Shown: piece by piece, positions 12,914 through 21,537 of the stretch
Numbering within the stretch: position 1 is the stretch's first letter
Layout of the letters: every line of letters begins with the position of its first letter
Assembly: GCA_009783525.1 (NCBI GenBank)
Contig: WRDG01000005.1
Span: 1 to 23,724 of the forward strand
Source: Defluviitaleaceae bacterium
Lineage (GTDB): Bacteria > Bacillota > Clostridia > Lachnospirales > WQUN01
Length of the DNA stretch: 23,724 bases
Reading direction: 5' to 3'
Notes under the pieces: generated by a model
Told to the model about the DNA's origin: nothing
Database searches by the model: none
The model's input: only the letters and a program-made list of their open reading frames with translations
Translations under genes and position numbers: made by a program

Positions 12914-15900
12914 TCATTTTAATTTTGCAAGCAGGCCGCTCAGCGCCGCGATCATTTCCGCGTCGCGGTCGCCGTCCGGCGAATCGCCGTCCTTTTGATT
13001 TTCCAAACACTGCGGAAAAAATGTGACGTAGGGATTCGGCGCGGACGTATAGAACAGCCGCCCGGTGTATTCCGCGAGCCCGAACGCGCCGGCGAGTTTG
13101 TTGGGGTCGCAACTCGCGTTGGCTTTAAAAGTTATTATCAAACCCTTTTGCTTCTGCTTGACGCCGACCACGCCTATGGAGTGCAGCCCCGCTTTTAAAA
13201 GCGCGATGTCGAGCAGTAGCTGCACCGGGCGCGGCAGGTCGCCGAACCTGTCTTCGATTTCTTCCTGTATGTCAGACAAGTCGCCTTCGTTTTCTATGAG
13301 AGCGATTTTTTTATATGCTTCGAGCTTTTGCATTTCGTCTTCGATAAACCACATCGGGATGTAGGCGTTTACCGCGAGGTCTATCGCGGTTTCGAACGAC
13401 TCCTTCACGGGTTCGCCTTTTATTTCCGCCACGGCCTCCGCGAGCAGCTTGCAGTACATGTCGTAGCCCACGAGATCCATGTGCCCGTGCTGCTCCGCGC
13501 CTAAAAGGTTGCCCGCGCCGCGAATCTCAAGGTCGCGCATGGCGATCTTAAAGCCCGACCCGAATTCCGTAAACTCGCGGATGGTTTGCAAACGTTTTTC
13601 CGCGTTTTCGTCGAGCATCTTGTCCTTTTTATACATGAGGTAGGCGTAGGCTTGGCGGCTCGAACGGCCGACGCGCCCGCGCAGCTGGTACAGCTGGCTG
13701 AGGCCCATGTAGTCCGCGTTTTGGATTATGATCGTGTTTACGTTCGGGATGTCGAGGCCCGTCTCGACTATGGTCGTGCAGACGAGCACTTCGATCTCGC
13801 CTTCGACGAAGCGCATCATCACGTTTTCGAGTTCGTTTTCGGACATCTGACCGTGCGCGTAAGCGATCTTCGCGGACGGCACGAGCGCGGCTACCCGCGC
13901 GGTCTCCTCCGCGATGTTCCGCACGCGGTTGTGCAAATAATAAACCTGCCCGCCGCGCGCGAGCTCGCGGTTTACAGCGTCGCGCACGAAGGCGCCGTTG
14001 TACTCCATCACGTATGTCTGCACGGGCAGGCGCTCAAGCGGCGGCTCGTTAAGCAGGCTCATGTCCCGCAGGCCGGTCATGCTCAGGTGCAGCGTGCGCG
14101 GAATGGGCGTGGCAGTAAGCGTCAGCACGTTCACGTTTGCGCGCAGCGATTTCAATTTTTCTTTGTGCGACACGCCGAAGCGCTGCTCTTCATCTACGAT
14201 CACGAGCCCAAGGTTGTGGAAGCTCACGTCTGCGGACAGCAAACGGTGCGTGCCGATGACAATGTCGGACTTGCCCTTGGCGAGATTGCTCACGGTGATC
14301 TTCTGCTCCCTTTGCGTTTGGAAACGCGAAAGCCGTTCCACAGTCACCGGATAATCTTTTAGCCTCGACGTGAACGTGTGGTAGTGCTGCTGCGCCAAAA
14401 TGGTAGTGGGCACCAAATAAGCGACCTGCTTGTTGTCCTGCACCGCCTTGAACGCGGCGCGGATCGCCACTTCGGTTTTGCCGTAGCCGACGTCGCCGCA
14501 AATGAGCCTGTCCATCACCTTGCCGGACTCCATGTCATGCTTCACGTCGTCGAAAGCGGCGAGCTGGTCGTCCGTCTCCTCGTACGGGAACCGCGCCTCA
14601 AACTCGGTTTGCCAAACCGTGTCCGTTCCGTAGGCGTAACCCTCTGCCGTTTGCCGCTTCGCATACAGGGCGGCGAGGTCGCCCGCGAGTATTGCGACCG
14701 CGCCCTTCGCGCGCGACTTGGCCTTCTGCCAGTCCGCGCCGCCGAGCTTCGACAGTTTGATGCGGCCGGGCGCGCCGTCCGCGTTGCTGCCGCCGATATA
14801 TTTTTGGATCATTTCGAGCTGCCCGGTTTGGACGTATAAGTGTCCGCCGTCGGCGTAGCGCAGTTTCAAATAGTCGCGGCTTATGCCGTCCGCGACGATC
14901 TGCTCCATGCCCTGGTACACGGCGATGCCGTGGTTTTCGTGGACGACATGGTCGCCGACGCGCAGGTCGGTGAACTGCTCGATCTTCGCGCCTTCTTTAA
15001 AACGGCGGCGCTTCTTTTTTTTATCTGCGGACTCGGTTAAAAAATCCTTGTCCGTAAAAACCGCGAGCTTAATGTCCGTATATAAAAAGCCCGTGTTCAT
15101 CGCGCCGCGCGAAACCGTGACCACGCCCTTTACCGCCGCGGCGTCTTCAAACGAGTCCGTGTATCTCGCCGGGAGGCCCGCGTCGGCAGCCGCGTCCGCG
15201 AGCGGCTGTCCGTGTCGGCGAAGCCCCGCGAGTATCACTACGGCGTAACGCTGCTTGATCAGCTTCGCAAGCTCGTCTTCCATGACCGAAAGCTGCCGCT
15301 TAAACGGCGGGCAGACTTTTACGTCAAACTCGACGGTTTTTTTCGGCGCGAAGTCCTTGATCGACTGCAGAACCGTCGTGAGAAGCACGCAGTCAAACGC
15401 CGCGGCTTTTTCGACAACTCTGCCGTAGGGCAGTATCATCTCCGCCTGCGAAGGCAGCAGCGCGCCCTTCTTAAGCCGGTTCTCTATGCTGTCCAAAAAT
15501 TCCGCGAATACCGGCTCCATATGCGCGTTAATTTTATTCGGCTCGTCGAAAAAAATTATCGTGTCCTTCGGCAGGTAGTCGAGCAGATTTTCGCCGCCGC
15601 TGTAAAAAAAATTGAAATACGACTCTATGTTGGGCAGGCGCATCGATTCGTTCAGCCGCGCGAGCGTTTCCTGCACGGTTTCGGTCAGCGCCTGCGCCTC
15701 AATGCGCAGGTTTTTTTTACGCAGTTCGCCGTGCGCCCGTTTGTATTCGTCCTCGATGCGCGCAACCGCCGCGGCAAGCGTCTTGTCGTCGTACACGAGC
15801 TCGCGCATCGGAAATATTCTTGCGCGGCGTTCGTTCGAAACGGAACGCTGGCTCACAGCGTCTATGCAGCGTATCGAATCGATTTCGTCGCCGAAAAATT

Positions 15901-16540
15901 CGAGCCTTACAGCGACCGCGCTTTCCGCGTCCGCCGCGCCGTTTTTTACGCCGGGCGGGAAGACGTCCATTATGCCGCCGCGCACCGCAAACTGGCCGGG
16001 CCCTTCGACCATCACGGCGCGTTCGTAGCCGAGGGCGGCCAAACGCCGCGCCAATGCGTCGGGGTCGGCAGTGCCGCCCACTTCAAGCTCAATAATATGC
16101 TCCGAAAAAATTTGCGGCGGCGTCAATCTGTCCGTGAGCGCTTCTGCGGAAAGCACCACAAGAGGCGTTTGCGCCGTTTCGTCCAAAAGCTTTTCGATAA
16201 TGGAAAAGCGTCTGCGCGTAATGTCCGCGCTCTTTACCTCCGCAGAATAAAAAAGCACGTCGCGGCTCGGATACAGGCACGCTCTGTCGCCGAAAAAATA
16301 TGAGAGGTCGCCGCAAATTTCTTTCGCCTTTATTTCCGACGCGCACACAACCATCGCGGGCCGGCCCGTTTGCATGAGGCCCGCCGCGAGATGCCATTTT
16401 TGCGACTCCGCGACGCCCGCGGCAAGCACGGGCGTGTCCCCGCGCTCCGCCGCGCCTCGCAGCGCGTTAAACGCTTCCGATTCTTCGAGCGGCGCGAGCA
16501 GTCCGTGCTCAAAATCTTCTCTGATAATTTTTTTACTCAT
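12914..16540 (-). CDS. mfd: Transcription-repair coupling factor Mfd
   Basis: Mfd removes RNA polymerase stalled at DNA lesions and recruits UvrA. The 1208-residue protein is full length, with all regions in order: an N-terminal UvrB-like module (about 1-350), the CarD-like RNA polymerase interaction domain (about 516-590, with LRVGDHVVHENHGIAVYQG), the SF2 translocase with Walker A GDVGYGKTE (about 682-690), DEEQ (783-786), TATPIPRTL and QLRGRVGRS, the TRG-type segment GSGFKIAMRDLEIRGAGNLL (about 994-1013), and the C-terminal D7-type domain. The ATG at 16538-16540 is chosen; it overlaps the end of pth by 8 bp. A TTG two codons earlier is in frame, but neither has a spaced ribosome site, so translation is probably coupled to pth. 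The pth-mfd order is common in Firmicutes. Confidence 0.98.
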   Translation of the reverse strand: MSKKIIREDFEHGLLAPLEESEAFNALRGAAERGDTPVLAAGVAESQKWHLAAGLMQTGRPAMVVCASEIKAKEICGDLSYFFGDRACLYPSRDVLFYSAEVKSADITRRRFSIIEKLLDETAQTPLVVLSAEALTDRLTPPQIFSEHIIELEVGGTADPDALARRLAALGYERAVMVEGPGQFAVRGGIMDVFPPGVKNGAADAESAVAVRLEFFGDEIDSIRCIDAVSQRSVSNERRARIFPMRELVYDDKTLAAAVARIEDEYKRAHGELRKKNLRIEAQALTETVQETLARLNESMRLPNIESYFNFFYSGGENLLDYLPKDTIIFFDEPNKINAHMEPVFAEFLDSIENRLKKGALLPSQAEMILPYGRVVEKAAAFDCVLLTTVLQSIKDFAPKKTVEFDVKVCPPFKRQLSVMEDELAKLIKQRYAVVILAGLRRHGQPLADAAADAGLPARYTDSFEDAAAVKGVVTVSRGAMNTGFLYTDIKLAVFTDKDFLTESADKKKKRRRFKEGAKIEQFTDLRVGDHVVHENHGIAVYQGMEQIVADGISRDYLKLRYADGGHLYVQTGQLEMIQKYIGGSNADGAPGRIKLSKLGGADWQKAKSRAKGAVAILAGDLAALYAKRQTAEGYAYGTDTVWQTEFEARFPYEETDDQLAAFDDVKHDMESGKVMDRLICGDVGYGKTEVAIRAAFKAVQDNKQVAYLVPTTILAQQHYHTFTSRLKDYPVTVERLSRFQTQREQKITVSNLAKGKSDIVIGTHRLLSADVSFHNLGLVIVDEEQRFGVSHKEKLKSLRANVNVLTLTATPIPRTLHLSMTGLRDMSLLNEPPLERLPVQTYVMEYNGAFVRDAVNRELARGGQVYYLHNRVRNIAEETARVAALVPSAKIAYAHGQMSENELENVMMRFVEGEIEVLVCTTIVETGLDIPNVNTIIIQNADYMGLSQLYQLRGRVGRSSRQAYAYLMYKKDKMLDENAEKRLQTIREFTEFGSGFKIAMRDLEIRGAGNLLGAEQHGHMDLVGYDMYCKLLAEAVAEIKGEPVKESFETAIDLAVNAYIPMWFIEDEMQKLEAYKKIALIENEGDLSDIQEEIEDRFGDLPRPVQLLLDIALLKAGLHSIGVVGVKQKQKGLIITFKANASCDPNKLAGAFGLAEYTGRLFYTSAPNPYVTFFPQCLENQKDGDSPDGDRDAEMIAALSGLLAKLK

Positions 16541-17126
16541 CCCCAATTTTTTCGGCAGGCTTCAAACGTTTGTTGAAACGGTTCATGGCGCAATCCGCTC
16601 CTTCCGTGATTATAAGCCGGATCGCATCCGCGGCCTTGAGCACGCCTTCGCGCACGGCGGCGGCATCCGCGCCTTTAAGCTTGCTTAAAACATAGTCGGC
16701 GAGGTCGTGTTCCGGCGGTTTCATTCCGATGCCGATGCGCACGCGAATAAACTCCTCCGTCTTCACGCAGCGGATGATGTCTTTCATGCCGTTGTGCCCG
16801 CCCGCGCTTCCGTTTTTGCGCACGCGAATATCCCCCGCCGGAAGGTTGACGTCGTCGTAAACCACGATCATGTCCGTCGGGGGTATCCTGTAATATTTAA
16901 GCAGCGAACAGACGGGTTCGCCGCTTAAGTTCATGTAAGCCACGGGCTTTACTAAAATTATTCGCATTGTGTTTATCATGCCTTCGCCCGTCAGCGCGCA
17001 AAATTTTTTCTTTGCGATTTTTATTCCGTGCGCCTCGGCGAGCTCGTCCGCCGCGTCGAAGCCAACGTTGTGGCGCGTATTGCAATACTTGCGTCCGGGG
17101 TTGCCGAGGCCCGCTATAAAAAGCAA
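16533..17126 (-). CDS. pth: Peptidyl-tRNA hydrolase
   Basis: Pth frees tRNA from peptidyl-tRNA that drops off the ribosome. The 197-residue protein is the usual length and has the conserved sites: GLGNPG with Asn9, TRHNVGF with catalytic His19, YMNLSG with Asn66, YDDVNLP with Asp91, and GGHNGM with Asn112. The start codon is TTG (17124-17126), encoding the first residue of MLFIAGLGNPG; GGAGG six bases upstream supports it and no ATG fits. The gene starts 31 bp after the recA stop and overlaps mfd by 8 bp, so it belongs to the recA-pth-mfd transcript. Confidence 0.97.
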   Translation of the reverse strand: MLFIAGLGNPGRKYCNTRHNVGFDAADELAEAHGIKIAKKKFCALTGEGMINTMRIILVKPVAYMNLSGEPVCSLLKYYRIPPTDMIVVYDDVNLPAGDIRVRKNGSAGGHNGMKDIIRCVKTEEFIRVRIGIGMKPPEHDLADYVLSKLKGADAAAVREGVLKAADAIRLIITEGADCAMNRFNKRLKPAEKIGDE

Positions 17127-17157
17127 TTAACCCCTCCGTTCCGCTGCGGTAAAAAAA

Positions 17158-18360
17158 TTAATCTTCGTCCGGGAACACGGTTTCGTCTTCCAGCACGTCA
17201 AACTCAACAAGCTCGATGTCGAGCGTCGCGTCGTCGTTGAAGCTCGCAAGCGCCTCGCGGTTTATCTCGATGTAATTTTCCGGCTTCGCAAGCTCTTCCA
17301 ATTCTTTCATGCCGAAATGCTTGCGGGCCGCGTTTTCGATCTCGTGCATCAGATCCGGGTGGTCTTTCAAGTACTGCTTCGCGTTTTCGCGTCCCTGTCC
17401 GAGCCGCATCTCGCCGTACGAAAACCACGAGCCGCTCTTGTTGATGATATTCAAAACGCCGCCCAAGTCCAAAAGGTCGCCTATTTTTGAAATGCCCTCG
17501 CCGTAAATTATCTCCACCTCGCACGAGCGGAACGGCGGCGCAACTTTGTTCTTGGTAATTTTTATTTTGGTCTTGTTGCCTATTACCAGCTCGCCCACCT
17601 TTAACGCATCCGACCTGCGGATGTCTATGCGGACCGAAGCGTAAAATTTTAAAGCGCGCCCGCCGGTCGTTGTTTCGGGGCTGCCGTACGACACGCCTAT
17701 TTTGTCGCGCAGCTGGTTGATGAATATCACTATGCAGTTGGTTTTGTTTGTTACGCCCGTAAGTTTGCGGAGGGCTTGGCTCATAAGCCGCGCCTGCACG
17801 CCCATGTGGCTTGAACCCATTTCGCCGTCGATCTCCGAACGCGGCACGAGCGCGGCAACCGAATCGACCACAACAACGTCTATCGCGCCGGAGCGCACCA
17901 TGCATTCGGTTATGTCGAGCGCCTGCTCGCCGTTGTCGGGCTGCGAAATATACAGGTCGTCAATGTTTACTCCGAGCTTTTTTGCGTAGTTGGGGTCGAG
18001 CGCGTGCTCCGCGTCCACATAGCCCGCTATGCCGCCGAGCTTTTGCACTTCGGCGACAATGTGCAGCGCGAGCGTCGTCTTGCCCGAAGCCTCGGGCCCG
18101 TAAATTTCTACGATGCGTCCCTTCGGCACGCCGCCGACGCCGAGCGCCGAGTCGATGCTCACGATGCCGGTCGTGACCACGGGAATGCTCGATGACGTAG
18201 ACTTGTCGCCCATTTTAATTACCGCGCCCTTGCCGAATTTTTTTTCAATGTTGCTTAGCGCGTTTGCCAACGCCTCGGCCCTTGCCTCGGACGCGTCGCC
18301 GCCTTCGTCTTTTTTTACAGCTTTAACATCCGTCTTTTTTTCCGCCGCTTTTTTAGCCAT
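17158..18360 (-). CDS. recA: Recombinase RecA
   Basis: RecA forms filaments on single-stranded DNA, drives strand exchange and triggers LexA self-cleavage. The 400-residue protein is complete: Walker A GPEASGKTT (88-96), catalytic Glu in YVDAEHALD (Glu118), Walker B VVVVDSVAAL (162-171), the DNA-binding loops around RSEIDGEMGSSHMG and SPETTTGGRALKFYASVR, and an acidic C-tail ending FPDED. The N-terminus carries about 25 extra Lys/Ala/Glu-rich residues before the family core. AAGGGGGG stands 7 bases before the ATG. The gene begins 27 bp after cinA, and no LexA/DinR-type box is seen in that gap, so it is probably transcribed with cinA. pth follows after 31 bp. Confidence 0.99.
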   Translation of the reverse strand: MAKKAAEKKTDVKAVKKDEGGDASEARAEALANALSNIEKKFGKGAVIKMGDKSTSSSIPVVTTGIVSIDSALGVGGVPKGRIVEIYGPEASGKTTLALHIVAEVQKLGGIAGYVDAEHALDPNYAKKLGVNIDDLYISQPDNGEQALDITECMVRSGAIDVVVVDSVAALVPRSEIDGEMGSSHMGVQARLMSQALRKLTGVTNKTNCIVIFINQLRDKIGVSYGSPETTTGGRALKFYASVRIDIRRSDALKVGELVIGNKTKIKITKNKVAPPFRSCEVEIIYGEGISKIGDLLDLGGVLNIINKSGSWFSYGEMRLGQGRENAKQYLKDHPDLMHEIENAARKHFGMKELEELAKPENYIEINREALASFNDDATLDIELVEFDVLEDETVFPDED

Positions 18361-18387
18361 ATGATGACCCCCCTTAAATTTATACGC

Positions 18388-19650
18388 CTACATGAGTTCC
18401 CGTCTAAGCATGTCGAGCGCGACCGAAACCGACCGTTCGCGGATTTTGCTCCGCGTGCCGCCAAACCGCGACTCCTTGATTTGTACTCCTTTGTTTAAAA
18501 TGAAAAGGCCGATGTAAACGAGCCCCACGGGTTTTTGATCCGTGCCGCCCGACGGCCCCGCGACGCCTGTGACCGAAATCCCCACGTCCGCACCGGAAGA
18601 GCGGGCGATGCCCTCGGCCATCTCGGCTGCAGTTTCGCCGCTTACCGCGCCGAAATTTTCAATCGTCTTTTGCGAAACGCCGAGCCGTTTTATTTTAGAT
18701 TCGTTTGAGTATGTGACCACGCCTTCGGTAAAAACGGCGGACGCGCCGGGACAATCCACGAGGCGGCTCGCGAGCAGCCCGCCCGTGCACGACTCGGCGC
18801 ACGCGACCGTGAGGCCGCGGCAAGCAAGCATCTTTATGACGACGCTTTCGAGCGAGTCCGCGTCCTCGCCGTAAATATTGTCGCCGAGGCGTCCGTAAAT
18901 AATTTGCGCGACGGGCTCTATCAAACCTCGCGCTTCGGTTTCGTCTGCAGCCGAGGCGGTTATGCGCAGCCACGCTTCGTTCGTTTTGGCGTACGGCGCG
19001 ACCGTCGGGTTTGTCTGCGCGTCAAGAACGTCTTTTAAAATTGCCGCGGCCCTGCTTTCGCCTACGCCGCACACCTTAAGAGTGCGCGATACGAAAACCG
19101 CGCTCGTTTTTTCGCGCAGCAAAGGGACGACCTGCCCGACGAACATCGGCTCAAGCTCGTTTGGCGGTCCGGGAAGCATGATAAGCGTCTTGCCGCCGCG
19201 TTCGACGCACACGCCGGGCGCGGTGCCGTTGCCGTTTGGAAACACGCGGCATCCGGCGGGCAGCATCGCCTGTTTTTTGTTGTTTGATGTCATCACAAAC
19301 GCATTGTTTGAAAAAATATTTTTTATCGCTTCCCAGCTCGGCTCGTGGAGTTCGAGCGGCAGGCCGAAATATTCCGCCGCCACCTCTTTGGTTATGTCGT
19401 CGTCGGTCGGGCCGAGGCCGCCGGTTGCGATCACGAGATCCGCTCTGCAAAACGCCTGCGCATAGGCGTCAAAAAGGCGGCGCGGGTTGTCGCCCACGGC
19501 CGTGTGCATATAAACGTTGACGCCAATTTCGGCGAGACGCTGCGAAATGAACTGCGCGTTTGTGTTTACGATGTCGCCCAGCAGTATCTCCGTGCCGACC
19601 GCTAAAATTTCTGCGGTCAGCGTCTTAATTTTCGTTTTGTCGGGGTTCAT
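18388..19650 (-). CDS. cinA: CinA-like protein (MoaB-like domain plus NMN amidohydrolase domain)
   Basis: The 420-residue protein has the two CinA parts. The N-terminal MoaB/COG1058-like domain shows VGTEILLGD (18-26) and TGGLGPTDDDITKE (76-89), linked to ADP-ribose pyrophosphatase activity in studied homologues. The C-terminal domain shows ESCTGGLLASRL (286-297), VVTYSNESKIKRLGV, SGETAAEMAEG and GVAGPSGG, matching PncC nicotinamide-mononucleotide amidohydrolase. Together they serve pyridine-nucleotide recycling; the competence name comes from coexpression with recA in Streptococcus. That cinA-recA order is seen here with a 27-bp gap. GAAAGGC precedes the ATG by 7 bases. The gene starts 22 bp after pgsA. 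Confidence 0.97.
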   Translation of the reverse strand: MNPDKTKIKTLTAEILAVGTEILLGDIVNTNAQFISQRLAEIGVNVYMHTAVGDNPRRLFDAYAQAFCRADLVIATGGLGPTDDDITKEVAAEYFGLPLELHEPSWEAIKNIFSNNAFVMTSNNKKQAMLPAGCRVFPNGNGTAPGVCVERGGKTLIMLPGPPNELEPMFVGQVVPLLREKTSAVFVSRTLKVCGVGESRAAAILKDVLDAQTNPTVAPYAKTNEAWLRITASAADETEARGLIEPVAQIIYGRLGDNIYGEDADSLESVVIKMLACRGLTVACAESCTGGLLASRLVDCPGASAVFTEGVVTYSNESKIKRLGVSQKTIENFGAVSGETAAEMAEGIARSSGADVGISVTGVAGPSGGTDQKPVGLVYIGLFILNKGVQIKESRFGGTRSKIRERSVSVALDMLRRELM

Positions 19651-19672
19651 GTATCAAGCCTTTCGGAATTTT

Positions 19673-20224
19673 TTAAAGCTGCCATTTTATTTTGTTTTTT
19701 ATTACATATTCTGCGGCCGAAACCAACGAAAGCGCTACGGAGACATAAAGCAGCGGCATTGCGGCGTAAGAACGCACCGTGCTTAAAACAGAAATGTCGA
19801 GCAGAAGCAGAATGACCGCCGCCATTTGAAAAGCCGTTTTATATTTCGCGAGTACGGAAGCGGCCATTACCCGCTTGCTGTCCTGTTCCAGTACCAGCTG
19901 CCTGAAACCCGAAATAAAAAGTTCGCGGCTTATCAAAACGACGGCCGCCCACGCGGGCACCGCCTGCCGCGAAACCATCGCGACGAGCGCCGCGGCAACA
20001 AGCAGTTTGTCGGCGAGCGGATCCATAAGCGCGCCGAAATTGGTCAGCAGGTTTTTTTTGCGCGCGACATAGCCGTCGAGCCAGTCGGAAGCGGACGCGA
20101 CGGCAAAAACAGAAGCGGACGCGATAAAGTTTATTTCGCCGCCGAACGGCTCCGCTATGTAGAAAAATAAAAATATCGGAATCATCGCGGCGCGCATCAA
20201 AGTTATTTTGTTCGCCGTATTCAA
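19673..20224 (-). CDS. pgsA: CDP-diacylglycerol-glycerol-3-phosphate 3-phosphatidyltransferase
   Basis: PgsA makes phosphatidylglycerol phosphate, the committed step to phosphatidylglycerol and cardiolipin, in the membrane. The 183-residue protein contains the CDP-alcohol phosphotransferase signature DG-x2-AR-x8-G-x3-D-x3-D, with Asp50, Gly51, Ala54, Arg55, Gly64, Asp68 and Asp72, plus a further Asp47. The ISRELFISGFRQ segment distinguishes PgsA from phosphatidylserine synthases. Several hydrophobic helices flank the motif. The start codon is TTG (20222-20224), overlapping the rimO TGA as TTGA, with GGGGAAG upstream. The neighbours rimO, cinA and recA are the common clostridial order. Confidence 0.97.
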   Translation of the reverse strand: MNTANKITLMRAAMIPIFLFFYIAEPFGGEINFIASASVFAVASASDWLDGYVARKKNLLTNFGALMDPLADKLLVAAALVAMVSRQAVPAWAAVVLISRELFISGFRQLVLEQDSKRVMAASVLAKYKTAFQMAAVILLLLDISVLSTVRSYAAMPLLYVSVALSLVSAAEYVIKNKIKWQL

Positions 20225-21537
20225 TTTATTTCTTCCCCAATCAGGTCATACTCGTTTGAACCGGTTATCGTTACTTTGACAAGCTCGCCGCTCAATATTT
20301 CCCTGTCCGAATCAAAATGAACGGACCCGTCTATTTCGAAGGCGTCCTTGCCGCGTCGCGCCGCGTATGTTCCCGTTGCGGCGTCGCGCCCGTCGACCAT
20401 GACCGTTTCGGTTTTGCCGACCGACGACGATAAAATTTCTGCCGAAATTTTTTGCTGCATCCGCATTAATTTTTTATACCGTTCCCTTTTTACGCTTTGC
20501 GCTATCTGCGGTTTCATTTTGGCCGCGGGGGTGCCGCCCTCTTTTGAATACGCAAACACGCCCATGCGTTCGAAGCGCATGTCCGCGCAAAATTCGAGTA
20601 AGTCTTCAAACTCGCGCTCCGTTTCGCCGGGGAAGCCCGCCATCATCGTTGTGCGCAGCGCGACGCCGGGTATTTCGCGCCGCAGTTTTTTTACCAGCTC
20701 CCGCAGGCTTTCTTCGGTGCAGTTTGCGCGCCCCATGCGCCGCAAAACCTCCGTGCTGCCGTGCTGCATGGGCACGTCCATGTAGGCGCAAACCTTGACG
20801 CAGCTGCGGGCCGCAAAAATTATTTCGTCCGTTATATGTTCGGGGTGCATGTACATCAAACGGATCCAAATAATTTCGTTTATGCCGTTCAATTCGCGCA
20901 GCAATTCCGGGAGCCGCCTGCTTCCGTACAGATCGGCTCCGTAATTGGCGGCGTCCTGCGCGACAAGCGCCAACTCTTTAACGCCGTGCGCGGCGAGACG
21001 CCCGGCCTCCGCAACTATGTCTTCGATAGGGCGGCTGTAGTATGCGCCGCGGATTTTCGGGATGGTGCAGTAGGCGCAGAGGTTGTCGCATCCGTCCGCA
21101 ATTTTGAGCGACGCGGTATGCGTCGGCGCGGTAAGCATGCGGCCGATGTGCAGAGACGAATCGGGCGCCGCGTCCGTAAAATAAGAAGCGAGCCCGCCGC
21201 AAACAGCTTCCGCAATACGCCCGAACCCGCGCGCGCCGATAACCGCGTCCACTTCAGGTATTTCCTTCAGGATTTCTTCGCGGTAGCGTTCCGCCATGCA
21301 GCCCGCTGCGACAAGTACGCGGCAGTTTCCGCTGCGTTTATATTCCGCGAGCGACAAAAGATTTTCGATGCCTTCCTTTACCGCGTCCTTTATAAAGCCG
21401 CAGGTGTTCACCGCGATCGCGTCCGCGGCTTCCGGCGACGAAACTATTTCATGCCCCGACCTTTTTAAAATGCCGAGCATCGCTTCGCCGTCGGTCAAAT
21501 TTTTATCGCAGCCGAGATTTAAAAAATATATGTTCAA
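20221..21537 (-). CDS. rimO: Ribosomal protein uS12 methylthiotransferase RimO
   Basis: RimO is a radical-SAM enzyme with two [4Fe-4S] clusters that adds a methylthio group to an Asp of ribosomal protein uS12. The 438-residue protein has all parts: the UPF0004 domain with Cys10 (LGCDKN), Cys46 (NTCGF) and Cys80 (AAGCM), the radical SAM motif CDNLCAYC (Cys150, 154, 157), and a C-terminal TRAM domain (about 375-438). LGCDKNL and the RLMYMHPEHITDEI region favour RimO over MiaB. The start is TTG (21535-21537), overlapping the ftsK TGA as TTGA, with AAGGAT about 8 bases upstream. The stop likewise overlaps the pgsA TTG, so three genes are translationally linked. Confidence 0.97.
   Translation of the reverse strand: MNIYFLNLGCDKNLTDGEAMLGILKRSGHEIVSSPEAADAIAVNTCGFIKDAVKEGIENLLSLAEYKRSGNCRVLVAAGCMAERYREEILKEIPEVDAVIGARGFGRIAEAVCGGLASYFTDAAPDSSLHIGRMLTAPTHTASLKIADGCDNLCAYCTIPKIRGAYYSRPIEDIVAEAGRLAAHGVKELALVAQDAANYGADLYGSRRLPELLRELNGINEIIWIRLMYMHPEHITDEIIFAARSCVKVCAYMDVPMQHGSTEVLRRMGRANCTEESLRELVKKLRREIPGVALRTTMMAGFPGETEREFEDLLEFCADMRFERMGVFAYSKEGGTPAAKMKPQIAQSVKRERYKKLMRMQQKISAEILSSSVGKTETVMVDGRDAATGTYAARRGKDAFEIDGSVHFDSDREILSGELVKVTITGSNEYDLIGEEIN

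Noticed and set aside
15212..16303. Plus-strand ORF of 363 codons antisense to mfd, and a similar one at 13586-14362
   Set aside because: mfd is complete and conserved on the other strand. The antisense products are rich in Arg, His, Val and Ala without domains.
16544..16546. TTG start for mfd, two codons before the ATG
   Set aside because: It has no spaced ribosome site, and the ATG at 16540 overlaps the pth stop in the usual coupled manner; the difference is two residues.
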